From NCBI RefSeq assembly GCF_028610705.1, contig NZ_JAQQWT010000014.1:35199-99198 (forward strand): a DNA stretch of 64,000 nt, given 5' to 3'. The position numbers and the translations under genes were made by a program. The notes under the pieces are model-generated. The model made no database searches and had not been told where the DNA came from. It worked only from the letters and a program-made list of their open reading frames with translations. Numbering within the stretch: position 1 is the stretch's first letter; every line of letters starts with the position of its first letter. Positions 10,248-19,127 of the stretch are shown piece by piece. The DNA comes from Halalkalibacter alkalisediminis. GTDB lineage: Bacteria > Bacillota > Bacilli > Bacillales > Bacillaceae_D.

Positions 10248-10853
10248 TTAGCGGTGTTCTAGAGGTCCAAGTTCATCCTCTGTGACCCATTTATGATTTT
10301 TAATTTCTTCTCCGCCAGTCGTTAGAGTAAAATCAACCATATAGACAGTTGTTTCTTCGACTGAATCTACTATAGCTAGAGCACCTTCCATTCCAGCCAT
10401 ATGGTCTGCAGCAAGGACAACCTCTGAACCAACCTCTAATGTTCCTTCTCCAACATCAGCTAGTTCTTCATGAATCACCCATTTATGATTGATTTCTCTT
10501 TCTCCTCCTGTTGTAGGATCATAGGAAACAGCATAAACTCTCGTTTGATAAGCACCAACAATCGTTGCCTTAGCCCCTTCCATTCCACTCATATGTCCAT
10601 GCTTGATAATGGCTTTACTGCCAACTGAGTAAGTGGCATTTTCTTCCACCTTTAAATCTTCTGGGACTTTCCCTGAACTTGAATGGTCCATATGAGAGTG
10701 ATCATCATCATGCTCCGTTTCAGTATGAATGTCTTCAGGAGTTTCCTCTGTGCTTCCATGGTCTCCATGTGACACATTATCATTACCACTTGCACATGCT
10801 CCAAGTGCAAGGACAGCTAATAGAAAAACAAGCCCAATAAATAATCTTTTCAT
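10248..10853 (-). CDS. ydhK: YdhK-family (DUF1541) lipoprotein
   Basis: This 201-aa lipoprotein has a signal peptide ending LALGACAS, a His/Glu/Asp-rich linker (DIHTETEHDDDHSHMDHS), then two tandem DUF1541 repeats. Each repeat has the pattern GHMSGMEGA...YxVxYDxTTGGExxxNHKWV. The His/Met content and the position after the copper genes suggest metal handling outside the membrane; that is inference. GAGGTGAGATTAA precedes the ATG. Confidence 0.85.
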   Translation of the reverse strand: MKRLFIGLVFLLAVLALGACASGNDNVSHGDHGSTEETPEDIHTETEHDDDHSHMDHSSSGKVPEDLKVEENATYSVGSKAIIKHGHMSGMEGAKATIVGAYQTRVYAVSYDPTTGGEREINHKWVIHEELADVGEGTLEVGSEVVLAADHMAGMEGALAIVDSVEETTVYMVDFTLTTGGEEIKNHKWVTEDELGPLEHR

Positions 10854-10944
10854 TTAATCTCACCTCAAAGATAGTATGTCATAAATGTATGTATTTTTTA
10901 TGAAGAAACTAAAAATGGTATATAGTCTTTTTTCAAGAAATAGC

Positions 10945-10980
10945 TAAAGACGTAAATCTTATCAGATTTACGTCTCTTTT
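10945..10980. terminator. Intrinsic terminator-like hairpin
   Basis: A perfect 12-bp stem (AGACGTAAATCT with AGATTTACGTCT) has a 4-nt loop. The T run is stronger on the plus side, but its position suits the ywbE transcript on the minus strand. Confidence 0.65.
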
Positions 10981-11023
10981 GGGTAGAATTAGGAAATTCT
11001 CACTAAATGAAGCTCAAACTAGC

Positions 11024-11227
11024 TTAACCTTCAATAATCGCCTTTACTCTTCCCACCTGGCCGTCTTGCAAGCGAACTTTTATCCCATGAGGATGATTAG
11101 AAGAATTCGTTAAAATGTCTTTAACTACCCCTCTAGTTGTTTTTCCTGAACGTTGATCTTGCTTAAGTACAATGTCCACTTCAATACCCGCTTGAATATT
11201 TTTGCGTTCTTGTCCTGATTTACTCAT
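11024..11227 (-). CDS. ywbE: YwbE family protein (DUF2196)
   Basis: The 67-aa protein matches YwbE, with IQAGIEVDIVLKQDQRSGKTTRGVV and a C-terminal HPHGIKVRL. The function is unknown, though the small beta-rich fold resembles RNA-binding or hinge-like modules. The ATG at 11227 is preceded by GAGGG at seven bases. An upstream in-frame extension to 11269 lacks a ribosome site. It sits at the end of the copper operon, probably by chance or read-through. Confidence 0.85.
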   Translation of the reverse strand: MSKSGQERKNIQAGIEVDIVLKQDQRSGKTTRGVVKDILTNSSNHPHGIKVRLQDGQVGRVKAIIEG

Positions 11228-11279
11228 TTTTGTTCCCTCATTTCGTTTAAGAGACCGTTGACCTTGCACCTCTTCTTCC

Positions 11280-12074
11280 CTATTCTACCTCAAGTACGAA
11301 TGGAAAAATACGAACTTCTCCATCTACTTTAAATTCAGCCCAAAGTTTATACATCCCAGCTTCATCAAAATGAGCTTCAAATATCGTATCGTCCTCTGAT
11401 TCTGGATGAACATGGATAAAGGTAGCTAAATGCTCATCGACAATCACTACATGACCTAATGCGCCTAAATAAGGTTCTGGTGAAGCATTTTTCAAATCAA
11501 ACGATAAGGAAACAGATTGTCCTGCTTCAACCTTTTCATGTGTAAGCTCGACGGTCATTCCGTCAACTTCACTCACTTTATTTGATGTGGGGTGAAGGCT
11601 TCTATGCTGATGTGAATGGTGATCTTGATTCAGAGTAATCGGCTCTGTCACATAGACGTCATTTACTGGTTTTATATCAATAAATGCTTGATAATCTGTA
11701 TGTTCTAGAGAAGGTTCAATCACAAACGTACCTTCTTCTGTTTGTTCTGGATGCAAATGAATGAACGTCTCTAAATCATTACTTATTATAATTAGATGCA
11801 TTAATTTCTCATGAGTAACAGCTAATTCCGGGATGTTTCCATCTTGATTTAGCATTGATATCGTAATCGTATCATCCGTGTACGTTAGCTCCACCTCTAG
11901 TGTCGATTCAGAATCAGTATATTGATGTTGATGCTCTTCTTCTGAATGCTCCGGACTACTTGAATGTTCATGATCTGCGATATTATTGGCATCGGATAAG
12001 CTATAATAACCACCAATGACTGCCAATAAAATGACCATCGCTGAAACAACCCAATTTCGAACGGTCTTTGTCAT
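11280..12074 (-). CDS. Membrane-anchored His-rich protein with two FixH/YtkA-like domains
   Basis: This 264-aa protein has one N-terminal membrane segment (about 8-27), a His/Glu-rich stretch with EHSEEEHQHQ, and two similar beta domains. Each domain contains a matching motif: LIIISNDLETFIHLHPE and VVIVDEHLATFIHVHPE. The duplicated HxHPE suggests paired metal sites. It starts three bases after copA and is almost certainly co-transcribed. A periplasm-side copper-binding role is likely from context. No characterised homologue is recognised with confidence. Confidence 0.7.
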   Translation of the reverse strand: MTKTVRNWVVSAMVILLAVIGGYYSLSDANNIADHEHSSSPEHSEEEHQHQYTDSESTLEVELTYTDDTITISMLNQDGNIPELAVTHEKLMHLIIISNDLETFIHLHPEQTEEGTFVIEPSLEHTDYQAFIDIKPVNDVYVTEPITLNQDHHSHQHRSLHPTSNKVSEVDGMTVELTHEKVEAGQSVSLSFDLKNASPEPYLGALGHVVIVDEHLATFIHVHPESEDDTIFEAHFDEAGMYKLWAEFKVDGEVRIFPFVLEVE

Positions 12075-12077
12075 TTT

Positions 12078-14507
12078 CTAACTCTCCATTTCCTTCTCTA
12101 GCTTTGTTTTTTGAAGTCTTAGCGCGTTTAACACGACGGACACAGAACTGAAGGCCATTGCAGCACCTGCCACCCATGGAGCAAGCAATCCAACCGCAGC
12201 GATTGGAATTCCAATTGAATTGTAAACAAAGGCAAAGAATAAATTTTGCTTAATATTAACCATCGTCTTACGGCTCATTATTATGGCGTCTGCTACACTG
12301 TTTAAATCACCACGCATCAAGGTAATATCTGCCGCTTCAATCGCCACGTCAGTCCCTGTACCAATCGCCATTCCTATATCTGCAACAGCTAGAGCCGGTG
12401 CATCATTTAATCCATCGCCAACCATTGCCACCTTTTTCCCGTCACGTTGAAGCTTTTCAATGACTGCACTTTTTTCTTCAGGAAGTACCTCAGCTACAAC
12501 TTGATCAATTCCTACTTGCTTCGCAATAGCTTCAGCCGTTCGTTTGTTATCACCTGTAAGCATGATCACTTCTAGGCCAAGCTTTCGCATTCTCGCAACA
12601 GCCTGCTTAGATGTTTCTTTCACCGTATCAGCAACCGCTACAATGCCTTCATACTGCCCATCAACCGATATAAGCATGGCTGTCTTTCCTTCTAGTTCTA
12701 ATTTTGTCATTTGCTCTTTTGAACGTTTAAATGATACAGACGCGTCATCTAGTAATTTTCTTGTCCCAATTAAAAGACTCTTTCCTTGTACAATAGCTTT
12801 GACGCCATGCCCTGGAATCGCTTCAAATTGCTCTACACCGAGTAATGATAGCTTATTTTCTCCAGCATAAGTCACAATCGCTTGAGCCAATGGATGTTCT
12901 GATTTTTTCTCCGCTGATGCTACTAGCTGTAGTAACGTATTTTTTTCCACGTTTCCTTCAGTAAATAAGTCGGTTAAAGTAGGTTCTCCCTTTGTTACCG
13001 TCCCTGTCTTATCAAGCACAACCGTTTGTATCAATTGAGTGTTTTCTAAATGCTCTCCCCCTTTAAACAGCAAGCCGAGTTCAGCCGCACGACCAGATCC
13101 TGCCATAATCGAAGTAGGTGTCGCTAAACCAAGAGCACAAGGACAAGCGATGACAAGAATTGAAATCGTTGGGATAAGGGCCGCTCCAACATTTCCTGGC
13201 GTTATGAAAAAATACCAGATCAAAAATGAAATAAACGCAATGACTACTACAACTGGCACAAAAATACCTGATACTTTATCTGTCATTCTTTGAATATTCG
13301 CTTTAGAGCCCTGCGCATTCTCAACGATTTTTATGATTTGAGATAAAGCGGTGTCCTTCCCTACCTTTGTCGCAACCATCGTTAATGACCCATTTTTGTT
13401 AATCGTCGCCCCAATGACACTATCATTTAATCCTTTATCAACTGGAATACTTTCACCTGTAATCATCGATTCATCGACAGCGGAGTGTCCTTCAACAATC
13501 AACCCATCAACAGGGATTTTTTCACCTGGCTTTACGATAAGATGATCGCCAACACGAACATCCTCAAGTGGGATTTCGAAGGTTTCACCGTCTCTGAGCA
13601 CTGTAGCTGTTTTCACTTGTAACCCGAGTAGTTTTTGAATCGCCTGGCTCGTTTTCCCTTTCGCCCGCGCCTCAAATAATTTCCCTAACACAATTAACGT
13701 AATAATCACAGCTGATGTTTCAAAATATAAATCTGGCATCACAATACCGAGTTGCATAGCTTCGATTCCTAAATAAATACTATAAAAATAAGCCGCTGAC
13801 GTACCCAAGGCAACAAGTACATCCATATTCGCACTTTTGTTTCGTAAAGCTTTATAAGCGCCCACGTAAAATTGTGCACCAACAATGAACTGAACAGGTG
13901 TTGCTAAAGCTAATTGCACCCATGGGTTCATAAACATGTCTGGCATCCAAATAAAAGCTGTAAATTCAAAGTGCGTTACCATGGCCCAAACCAATGGGAG
14001 TGTTAAAATGAGTGCAAATAAAAACTTCCCTAGTTGTTTTTCCATTTCTTGCTCTTTAGAGGTCGTGTGATCGGCTGTATTCTCTTTTTCTTTAAAACCG
14101 AATCCTAGTTTTTCAACCGCCCTTTTTACATCAGGAATATCTGTTGCCCCTTCAAAGTAATCAACCGTTGCTGTTTCTAGTGCCAAGTTAACTGTTGCTT
14201 GTTTGACACCAGGTAACCGATTTAATTTCTTTTCAATTCGATTGGAACAAGCTGCACAGGTCATTCCCGTCACATGAAAGTCAGCGTGCAATACTCGTAC
14301 CTGATAACCCAACTTCACAACCTTGTCCGTTATTTGTTCTATACCGATTTGCTCTGGATCATATCGAACACTAGCTTGTTCCGTTGCTAGATTCACATTG
14401 GCTTCTGCCACACCGTTCATTCGATTTAGCCCTTTTTCGACTCTCGCTGAACATGCAGCACAGGTCATTCCTGATATGGAAAAGGTCATATCTTTTTCTT
14501 TTGACAT
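12078..14507 (-). CDS. copA: Copper-translocating P1B-type ATPase
   Basis: The 809-aa protein has two N-terminal heavy-metal-associated domains (GMTCAAC at about 13 and 81). Next come the P1B membrane domain with the CPC motif in [12 protein letters not shown], the actuator loop with TGES, the phosphorylation motif DKTGT, the HP dipeptide in [10 protein letters not shown], and [12 protein letters not shown]. It exports Cu(I) from the cytoplasm. Its operator is at 14541, and copZ and csoR lie upstream on the same strand. Confidence 0.97.
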   Translation of the reverse strand: MSKEKDMTFSISGMTCAACSARVEKGLNRMNGVAEANVNLATEQASVRYDPEQIGIEQITDKVVKLGYQVRVLHADFHVTGMTCAACSNRIEKKLNRLPGVKQATVNLALETATVDYFEGATDIPDVKRAVEKLGFGFKEKENTADHTTSKEQEMEKQLGKFLFALILTLPLVWAMVTHFEFTAFIWMPDMFMNPWVQLALATPVQFIVGAQFYVGAYKALRNKSANMDVLVALGTSAAYFYSIYLGIEAMQLGIVMPDLYFETSAVIITLIVLGKLFEARAKGKTSQAIQKLLGLQVKTATVLRDGETFEIPLEDVRVGDHLIVKPGEKIPVDGLIVEGHSAVDESMITGESIPVDKGLNDSVIGATINKNGSLTMVATKVGKDTALSQIIKIVENAQGSKANIQRMTDKVSGIFVPVVVVIAFISFLIWYFFITPGNVGAALIPTISILVIACPCALGLATPTSIMAGSGRAAELGLLFKGGEHLENTQLIQTVVLDKTGTVTKGEPTLTDLFTEGNVEKNTLLQLVASAEKKSEHPLAQAIVTYAGENKLSLLGVEQFEAIPGHGVKAIVQGKSLLIGTRKLLDDASVSFKRSKEQMTKLELEGKTAMLISVDGQYEGIVAVADTVKETSKQAVARMRKLGLEVIMLTGDNKRTAEAIAKQVGIDQVVAEVLPEEKSAVIEKLQRDGKKVAMVGDGLNDAPALAVADIGMAIGTGTDVAIEAADITLMRGDLNSVADAIIMSRKTMVNIKQNLFFAFVYNSIGIPIAAVGLLAPWVAGAAMAFSSVSVVLNALRLQKTKLEKEMES

Positions 14508-14540
14508 CTAACTTCTCCCCTTTACTCTCCAGCTACCCAT

Positions 14541-14555
14541 TACCCCTACAGGGTA
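14541..14555 (-). promoter_or_regulatory. CsoR-type operator upstream of copA
   Basis: The pseudo-palindrome TACCC-CTACA-GGGTA lies between the copZ terminator and the copA ribosome site. It matches the known CsoR box style (TACCC...GGGTA). A weak promoter-like pair, TTACAC and GGTAAT, overlaps it on the minus strand. Confidence 0.7.
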
Positions 14556-14570
14556 TGAAATTGTGTAAGA

Positions 14571-14593
14571 AAAACGTGCCACAAAGGCACGTT
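14571..14593 (-). terminator. Intrinsic terminator after copZ
   Basis: AACGTGCC pairs with GGCACGTT and is followed by TTTTT on the minus strand. It would limit read-through from copZ into copA, so copA needs its own promoter. Confidence 0.75.
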
Positions 14594-14602
14594 CAGAATG
14601 AA

Positions 14603-14824
14603 TTAAACTACATCATATCCCTGTTCTTCAATTTCTTCTTTGATGGCATCTAAAGAAATGCTGTTTTTTTCAAAAGAAACGACAACCGTTCCTTTTGAAA
14701 GGTCGACCTCAACAGACTGAACGCCATTCAACTTCCCTACACTTCCTTCAACAGAAGATACGCAATGGTTACATGACATTCCTTTTACTTGCATCGTTGC
14801 AGTTTCAAATCCAGTTGCTTCCAT
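14603..14824 (-). CDS. copZ: Copper chaperone CopZ
   Basis: This 73-aa single heavy-metal-associated domain has the Cu(I) site GMSCNHC near residues 15-21 and the expected ferredoxin-like beta-alpha-beta length. It delivers Cu(I) to the N-terminal domains of CopA. AAAGGTGATGACAAT precedes the ATG. The promoter upstream carries a CsoR operator in its spacer. Confidence 0.95.
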   Translation of the reverse strand: MEATGFETATMQVKGMSCNHCVSSVEGSVGKLNGVQSVEVDLSKGTVVVSFEKNSISLDAIKEEIEEQGYDVV

Positions 14825-14856
14825 ATTGTCATCACCTTTTCACTTAATCTAGTTGT

Positions 14857-14885
14857 ATTCTACCATACTCCCCTAGGGTAATCAA
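14857..14885 (-). promoter_or_regulatory. copZ promoter with CsoR operator in the spacer
   Basis: TTGATT, a 17-base spacer and TAGAAT are read on the minus strand. The spacer contains ACCCTAGGGGAGTATGG, which with its flanks forms a palindromic TACC(C)...GGTA box at 14861-14880. Bound apo-CsoR would block RNA polymerase, and Cu(I) would release it. Confidence 0.82.
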
Positions 14886-14906
14886 GAGAGGTAAAAGAAG
14901 CTCCCT

Positions 14907-15212
14907 TTATGTTTTTGTTAATCTTTCTACGACATCCATTAGTTCAGAGATCGCTTCCTCTCCATCACCTCTTTTAATCGCATCGGCTACACAATGTTTC
15001 GTATGATTTTCCATTAGTTGCAAACTAACTTTTTTCATCGCAGCATTAATGGCAGCAACTTGAATTAAAATATCGACACAATATCGATCTGTTTCAATCA
15101 TGTTTTGAATGCCACGTACTTGGCCTTCAATGCGTTTCAAGCGATTCACCAACTGTTCTTTTTCACGAGAATGTCGATGATCAACCTGTTTCAATTCAAT
15201 TTCCTTTGACAT
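14907..15212 (-). CDS. csoR: Copper-sensing repressor CsoR
   Basis: The 101-aa four-helix protein has the three Cu(I) ligands in canonical positions: Cys45 (YCVDIL), His70 and Cys74 (HTKHC). It also has the DNA-contact region RLKRIEGQVRG. The ATG at 15212 is preceded by GGAGA at seven bases; the TTG at 15218 lies too close. It is next to copZ and the operators it is expected to bind. Confidence 0.94.
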   Translation of the reverse strand: MSKEIELKQVDHRHSREKEQLVNRLKRIEGQVRGIQNMIETDRYCVDILIQVAAINAAMKKVSLQLMENHTKHCVADAIKRGDGEEAISELMDVVERLTKT

Positions 15213-15272
15213 CGGCAAGTCTCCTCTCTAATCACCTATATGTTTCTACTATCATATAAAAGATCACCGTTG

Positions 15273-15851
15273 TCAATATCCATCATCAGGGAACACCGAA
15301 TGCATGTGAGACTTAGGGTCCGTTTCATGCTCTGGAAAAAAAGGACCTACATTTTCCAGTGCCAAAAAGACGATTAATACAAGCATAAGTGCAAGAAGTG
15401 GGTTTCTTAAAAATTGTAACATGTTAGAGGTTGTTTCTGAATAGAATAGTCGAACCGTAAATAAGAAAACGATTAAACTAATCATGAACATAAATTTCAA
15501 CAAAGTATCTTCTTGACCAATAGGGGACATTTCACCCACCATCGCTCCCATCATGCCACCCATTAACCCTGCTAACATGCCTTCTAATGTAGCAAGAAGC
15601 TGAGCAGGCAAACCAAGAAACGCTCCAATCGTCATACCTATTACGATTCCTAGTATCGTTGATTGAACAAAATCCCCTCTAAGCAAAATACCCATAAGCG
15701 CACCAAATAAAAGTCCTGCCGTCATTCCACCAGCCATTGCTGTCATCATTAAGCTCATTTTCTCTTCTTGACGGTAATGTGCGATCACCACATAATAGCA
15801 AACAAATAAAAAGGTTGATAAAATGAAAAAAAGAAGTAGTCCTGTTGACAT
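15273..15851 (-). CDS. Met/Gly-rich multi-pass membrane protein beside the copper genes
   Basis: This 192-aa protein has about six hydrophobic segments. Small-residue helices are packed with Met (TAMAGGMTAGLL, MLAGLMGGMMGAMVGEM), and the C-terminus is soluble and His-containing (PEHETDPKSHMHSVF). I do not recognise a characterised family. The Met-rich helices and the position beside csoR make copper or silver handling plausible. GGAGGG is five bases from the ATG at 15851. Confidence 0.6.
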   Translation of the reverse strand: MSTGLLLFFILSTFLFVCYYVVIAHYRQEEKMSLMMTAMAGGMTAGLLFGALMGILLRGDFVQSTILGIVIGMTIGAFLGLPAQLLATLEGMLAGLMGGMMGAMVGEMSPIGQEDTLLKFMFMISLIVFLFTVRLFYSETTSNMLQFLRNPLLALMLVLIVFLALENVGPFFPEHETDPKSHMHSVFPDDGY

Positions 15852-15941
15852 ATACACCCTCCCATTAACCTCTTTAATCTATTCTTATTTCATGAAGAAA
15901 CGGAATAGTACAAGTTGAGGAAATACGAAAAGGGCATGACC

Positions 15942-16324
15942 ATGAAAATATTAGACATCTCGCAAGTATTAAACTCTTTAACTCCAGTATGGCCAGGCAG
16001 TACTCCATTTTCTTTTCGTTTAATTTGGACAAAAGAAGAAACGGGTTCAGTCAATGTCGGTACAATTACAATGAGCGCCCATACCGGAACTCACATTGAT
16101 GCTCCCTATCATTTTACCGATGACGGTTCACGTGTATCTAAACTACCACTTCACTCCTATATCGGAAATGCATTGGTTATCGATGTCTCTAATTACGAAG
16201 CGATTTCTAGTCAAGCTTTAGCAGGAATCGACCTTACTACCGTCGAGCTGGTTCTCATTGCTCTTCCATTAAAAATAGAAGGAGCCGATGGTGTCTTGTT
16301 CGTGCGGTGTTAATGAAACGGTAA
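15942..16324 (+). pseudogene. kynB: Degraded kynurenine formamidase (cyclase family)
   Basis: The N-terminal half (about 105 residues) matches arylformamidase: LDISQVLNSLTPVWPGSTPF and the metal motif HTGTHIDAPYHF. The frame then jumps to the family's extreme C-terminus (LIALPLKIEGADG), so roughly 70-80 residues are missing. After GADG the frame is broken: VLFVRC and a stop are read, whereas the next frame reads LVRAVLMKR and stops at 16324. Two lesions make a pseudogene. AAAAGGG precedes the ATG at 15942. Confidence 0.8.
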
Positions 16325-16340
16325 AAAGGATTGCAATAAG

Positions 16341-16374
16341 GTAAAGCCTACTCTGAAATTCAAAGTAGGCTTTA
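16341..16374. terminator. Intrinsic terminator-like hairpin
   Basis: AAAGCCTACT pairs with AGTAGGCTTT. It lies between the kynB remnant and the convergent protease gene, and can serve either side. Confidence 0.7.
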
Positions 16375-16381
16375 ACCATAT

Positions 16382-17188
16382 TTATTGTCTAGTCAAATCA
16401 TATAAATCAGGTATCAGTTCAAACACACGTTCAATCGGTATCGCTAAACCATGACCTTCCTCTTGGCTTCCGATCGATGGAATGGTTCGCGCATAAACAA
16501 CTCCCACTACTTCTCCCCCCTCTGATAAAACCGGACTGCCACTATGTCCAGGGAAAATAGCATTGGATATTTTTAAAACTTGATACGGAGCTTCCTCATT
16601 AAGGATTTCTCCTTCATTAACAATTTGTGTTTGGGATAATGGATTTCCGATTACATATATTTTCTCATGCTCTGCAGCATCCTCTATACGCAACGGTAAA
16701 AAGGGTACCTCACTACCTTCAACTTTTAGTAAAGCGACATCGAGATTCTCATTGGACTCCAGCACCTCAGCATGAAACATGTCTCCACTCGGAAAGATGA
16801 CTGCTAGTGGCTGACGATTATGAATGACATGATGGTTGGTTAAAATATACCCTTCCGGATGCACGGCAAATCCAGTTCCTTTACCACCATTTCCTTGAAT
16901 GGTTACAACAGCTTCCTTGTACTCCATTATATGATCTTGCTGACTTAATTCATCCGACGTTCGCGCAAGCTCCCTTTGCTCCAAGGAAAAAAGATTAAAC
17001 CAAATGTTGGCTCCTTGTAAGATAAGAATGATGGCTATTGCTGCCCCTATAAAGCGGAACAACGTTTTTTTATTTTTCTTCTTTTGTACCTCTTCCTCTG
17101 TTTCCTCTTCATCAAAAAGGAAATCTTCTGGTTTTGGTATATATTCCTCTTGTTCTTCCATATCTTCAAACTGATCTTTATCTTTCAT
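16382..17188 (-). CDS. Membrane-anchored trypsin-like serine protease (S1/HtrA-type, no PDZ)
   Basis: This 268-aa protein has an acidic cytoplasmic N-terminus (about 1-38), one membrane segment (about 44-62) and an extracellular chymotrypsin-fold domain. The triad is visible: His120 in ILTNHHV, Asp150 in NLDVALL and Ser216 in GHSGSP. No PDZ domain follows, unlike HtrA. It may act in envelope quality control or in processing; the target is unknown. Confidence 0.85.
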   Translation of the reverse strand: MKDKDQFEDMEEQEEYIPKPEDFLFDEEETEEEVQKKKNKKTLFRFIGAAIAIILILQGANIWFNLFSLEQRELARTSDELSQQDHIMEYKEAVVTIQGNGGKGTGFAVHPEGYILTNHHVIHNRQPLAVIFPSGDMFHAEVLESNENLDVALLKVEGSEVPFLPLRIEDAAEHEKIYVIGNPLSQTQIVNEGEILNEEAPYQVLKISNAIFPGHSGSPVLSEGGEVVGVVYARTIPSIGSQEEGHGLAIPIERVFELIPDLYDLTRQ

Positions 17189-17372
17189 CCAATCCCCCTC
17201 TTACAGAGATTCATTTGAAACATTCACTTCACTTAGTTTAACAAAAAAGGAAACATATGAACACAGAGGGGATATTGTTTAGGAGAAATGATATTAAATA
17301 ATTGGTTGTTGAGTACTTTTTGTTTTATACTAGATCTTACATTCAACTACAAAAAGGGAGGAGAAGCTTATA

Positions 17373-17720
17373 ATGGATCCAATAAAGACCAAGGATGTAC
17401 AAATATTAATTAACTCATTCGCAAATCAAGAAATCTATCTCCATTTAGAAACAACGAATGGAGCTTATGCGTCACATGTGGATGAAACTTTTTATTCAGC
17501 ATCTGCGTATATTCGCAATGCAAAACTAACGTATGAGCATGGAAAAATCACTGGAAACGGCCCCTATCGCGTTGGCCTTAAATTAGAAATCGGTTGGGTT
17601 TATGCAGAAGGTTTGACTCACTTTGAATTGGATGAAGCAGGTCGTCTGCTACTTGCAGGGCACGGAAACGATGGAAAATTAGGTGTTGCACTGGAAATCA
17701 GTAAAATCCCTTTTGAATAG
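17373..17720 (+). CDS. yojF: YojF family protein (DUF1806)
   Basis: The 115-aa protein matches YojF, with HLETTNGAYA, YIRNAKLTY and GPYRVGLKLEIGWVYAEGL. Its function is unknown. It is followed after 14 bases by bshB2, the same pairing as yojF-yojG in Bacillus, so a link to bacillithiol metabolism is reasonable. GGGAGGAGAAGC precedes the ATG. Confidence 0.9.
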   Translation: MDPIKTKDVQILINSFANQEIYLHLETTNGAYASHVDETFYSASAYIRNAKLTYEHGKITGNGPYRVGLKLEIGWVYAEGLTHFELDEAGRLLLAGHGNDGKLGVALEISKIPFE

Positions 17721-17734
17721 AAAGGAGAGTCCCA

Positions 17735-18403
17735 ATGAAGAAAGAACGTCACATACTCGTTGTATTTCCCCATCCTGATGATGAAGCCTTTGGAGTCTCT
17801 GGAACGATCTCCATGCACGTAGCAAATGGTACACCTATTACATATGCTTGTTTAACACTTGGAGAAATGGGTAGAAACTTAGGAAATCCACCGTTTGCAA
17901 CAAGGGAATCCTTACCCCAAATCCGTAAAAAAGAATTATTAAAAGCGGTAGAAGCAATGGGAATCCAAGACCTAAGAATGCTTGGCTTCCGTGATAAAAC
18001 GATTGAATTTGAAGATGACGAAAAAATGACGAACGTGATTGAAGCGTTAATAGCAGAATTGAATCCTTCACTAGTTATAAGCTTTTATCCAGGCTACTCT
18101 GTCCATCCCGATCATGAGGCAACAGCCCGTGCCGTCGTTCGTGCCATTGCGCGTATGGACGAAGAAGCTCGACCGACCCTTCACTGCGTCGCTTTTTCCA
18201 ATAACCATGAGCAAGAAATCGGTGCTGCTAATATTGTGATCAATGTGGAGGCTTTTGCGGAACAGAAAAAAGCTGCCATTCGAGCTCACCTCTCACAAAC
18301 AGCATGGATGCTTCAAGAAATGGAACCAAAATGGAATACAGGTGATAAAGTAGCTCTTGAATGGTTGAATACTGAACGTTTTTGGACTTATCTTTTTAAA
18401 TAA
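17735..18403 (+). CDS. bshB2: Bacillithiol biosynthesis deacetylase BshB2
   Basis: This 222-aa PIG-L/LmbE deacetylase has the zinc motif FPHPDDEAFG, the signature CLTLGEMGRNLG, and the second metal histidine in GYSVHPDHEATA. It deacetylates GlcNAc-malate to GlcN-malate, the second step of bacillithiol synthesis. AAAGGAGAG precedes the ATG, and it is co-transcribed with yojF. Confidence 0.93.
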   Translation: MKKERHILVVFPHPDDEAFGVSGTISMHVANGTPITYACLTLGEMGRNLGNPPFATRESLPQIRKKELLKAVEAMGIQDLRMLGFRDKTIEFEDDEKMTNVIEALIAELNPSLVISFYPGYSVHPDHEATARAVVRAIARMDEEARPTLHCVAFSNNHEQEIGAANIVINVEAFAEQKKAAIRAHLSQTAWMLQEMEPKWNTGDKVALEWLNTERFWTYLFK

Positions 18404-18408
18404 CTTTA

Positions 18409-18436
18409 AGCTGTCTCCTGCTGAGATAGCTTTTTT
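18409..18436 (+). terminator. Intrinsic terminator after bshB2
   Basis: AGCTGTCTC pairs with GAGATAGCT and is followed by a T run. Confidence 0.88.
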
Positions 18437-18447
18437 AGGTTTAGGAC

Positions 18448-18476
18448 TTGCACGTTTTCTATTGTCCCTTTATAAT
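18448..18476 (+). promoter_or_regulatory. Sigma-A promoter
   Basis: TTGCAC, a 17-base spacer and a perfect TATAAT lie about 40 bases upstream of the gene at 18518. Confidence 0.78.
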
Positions 18477-18517
18477 ATATAACTTGTAAAATAGTAGATA
18501 ATGAAAGGAGTGATTCG

Positions 18518-19039
18518 GTGCTTTTAACTAAGCTTGGCGCTCAGGAGGAAAAAAAAGACCCCGAAGAGCTAGAGCAGAACTTAGTAGATCTTGAATTCCA
18601 AGTGTTTCGCATGCAAGAAAACGTAAAAGAAATCTCAAAAAAATGGCAAATTATTGGAATCGAACAAACGAAAGAGGAAAAATGGGTGATTGTGTCTATA
18701 GTAGATGATGGGCATGCTTGTAAAGTCATGCTAAACGATTGCGATTCCGCCTACCGAGGAAACTGGGACTTCTCCATTCAAGCCAAATATGAAAATCAAT
18801 CAACGATTTTCATAGGTGACATCAAAGGCGAAGAAAACAGAGGCTACGGATCGATCTGCATGGATTACTTAAAAGAACATGCCAAAGAACAAAACGTCCA
18901 ATACATTAAAGGCGACCTCGCCAAACGTGACTTTGACCATCTTGACAGACTCATCCATTTTTATGAGAAGCATGATTTTGATGTTGAGGTTGATTATGAT
19001 CAAAAATACGGAGAAATTGTGTGGAATTCTGATTACTAA
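18518..19039 (+). CDS. Hypothetical protein with GNAT-like C-terminal half; prophage attachment gene
   Basis: This 173-aa protein has a charged, coiled-coil-like N-terminus (about 8-45) and a C-terminal half resembling an acetyltransferase: GYGSICMDYLKEHAKEQNVQYIKGD, ending in a FYEKHDFDV strand-helix. The family is not certain. It starts at GTG with AAAGGAG seven bases away. The last 35 codons and the stop lie inside attL and are therefore phage-supplied. The displaced host copy is at 57320 and differs only by Asp to Glu. The gene has lost its own terminator, which now sits at the other end of the prophage. Confidence 0.75.
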   Translation: MLLTKLGAQEEKKDPEELEQNLVDLEFQVFRMQENVKEISKKWQIIGIEQTKEEKWVIVSIVDDGHACKVMLNDCDSAYRGNWDFSIQAKYENQSTIFIGDIKGEENRGYGSICMDYLKEHAKEQNVQYIKGDLAKRDFDHLDRLIHFYEKHDFDVEVDYDQKYGEIVWNSDY

Positions 19040-19043
19040 CGCT
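18937..19043 (+). repeat. attL (107-bp direct repeat)
   Basis: Runs from CCATCTTGAC to TACTAACGCT. It matches 57320-57426 except for T at 19000 (G at 57383). It contains the end of the host gene and its stop codon. Confidence 0.93.
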
Positions 19044-19127
19044 TGATTCAAAAGGTCATAATCTCCTCTTGGATCATACATGTGATAAATACAAATCACA
19101 AAAAAATCACACACTAGATTAAAAAAA

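Noticed and set aside
12544..13545. Several plus-strand open frames opposite copA
   Set aside because: They are antisense to an intact P-type ATPase and lack ribosome sites and family sequence.
18937..19043. tRNA as attachment site
   Set aside because: The repeat lies in a protein gene's 3' end and forms no cloverleaf.
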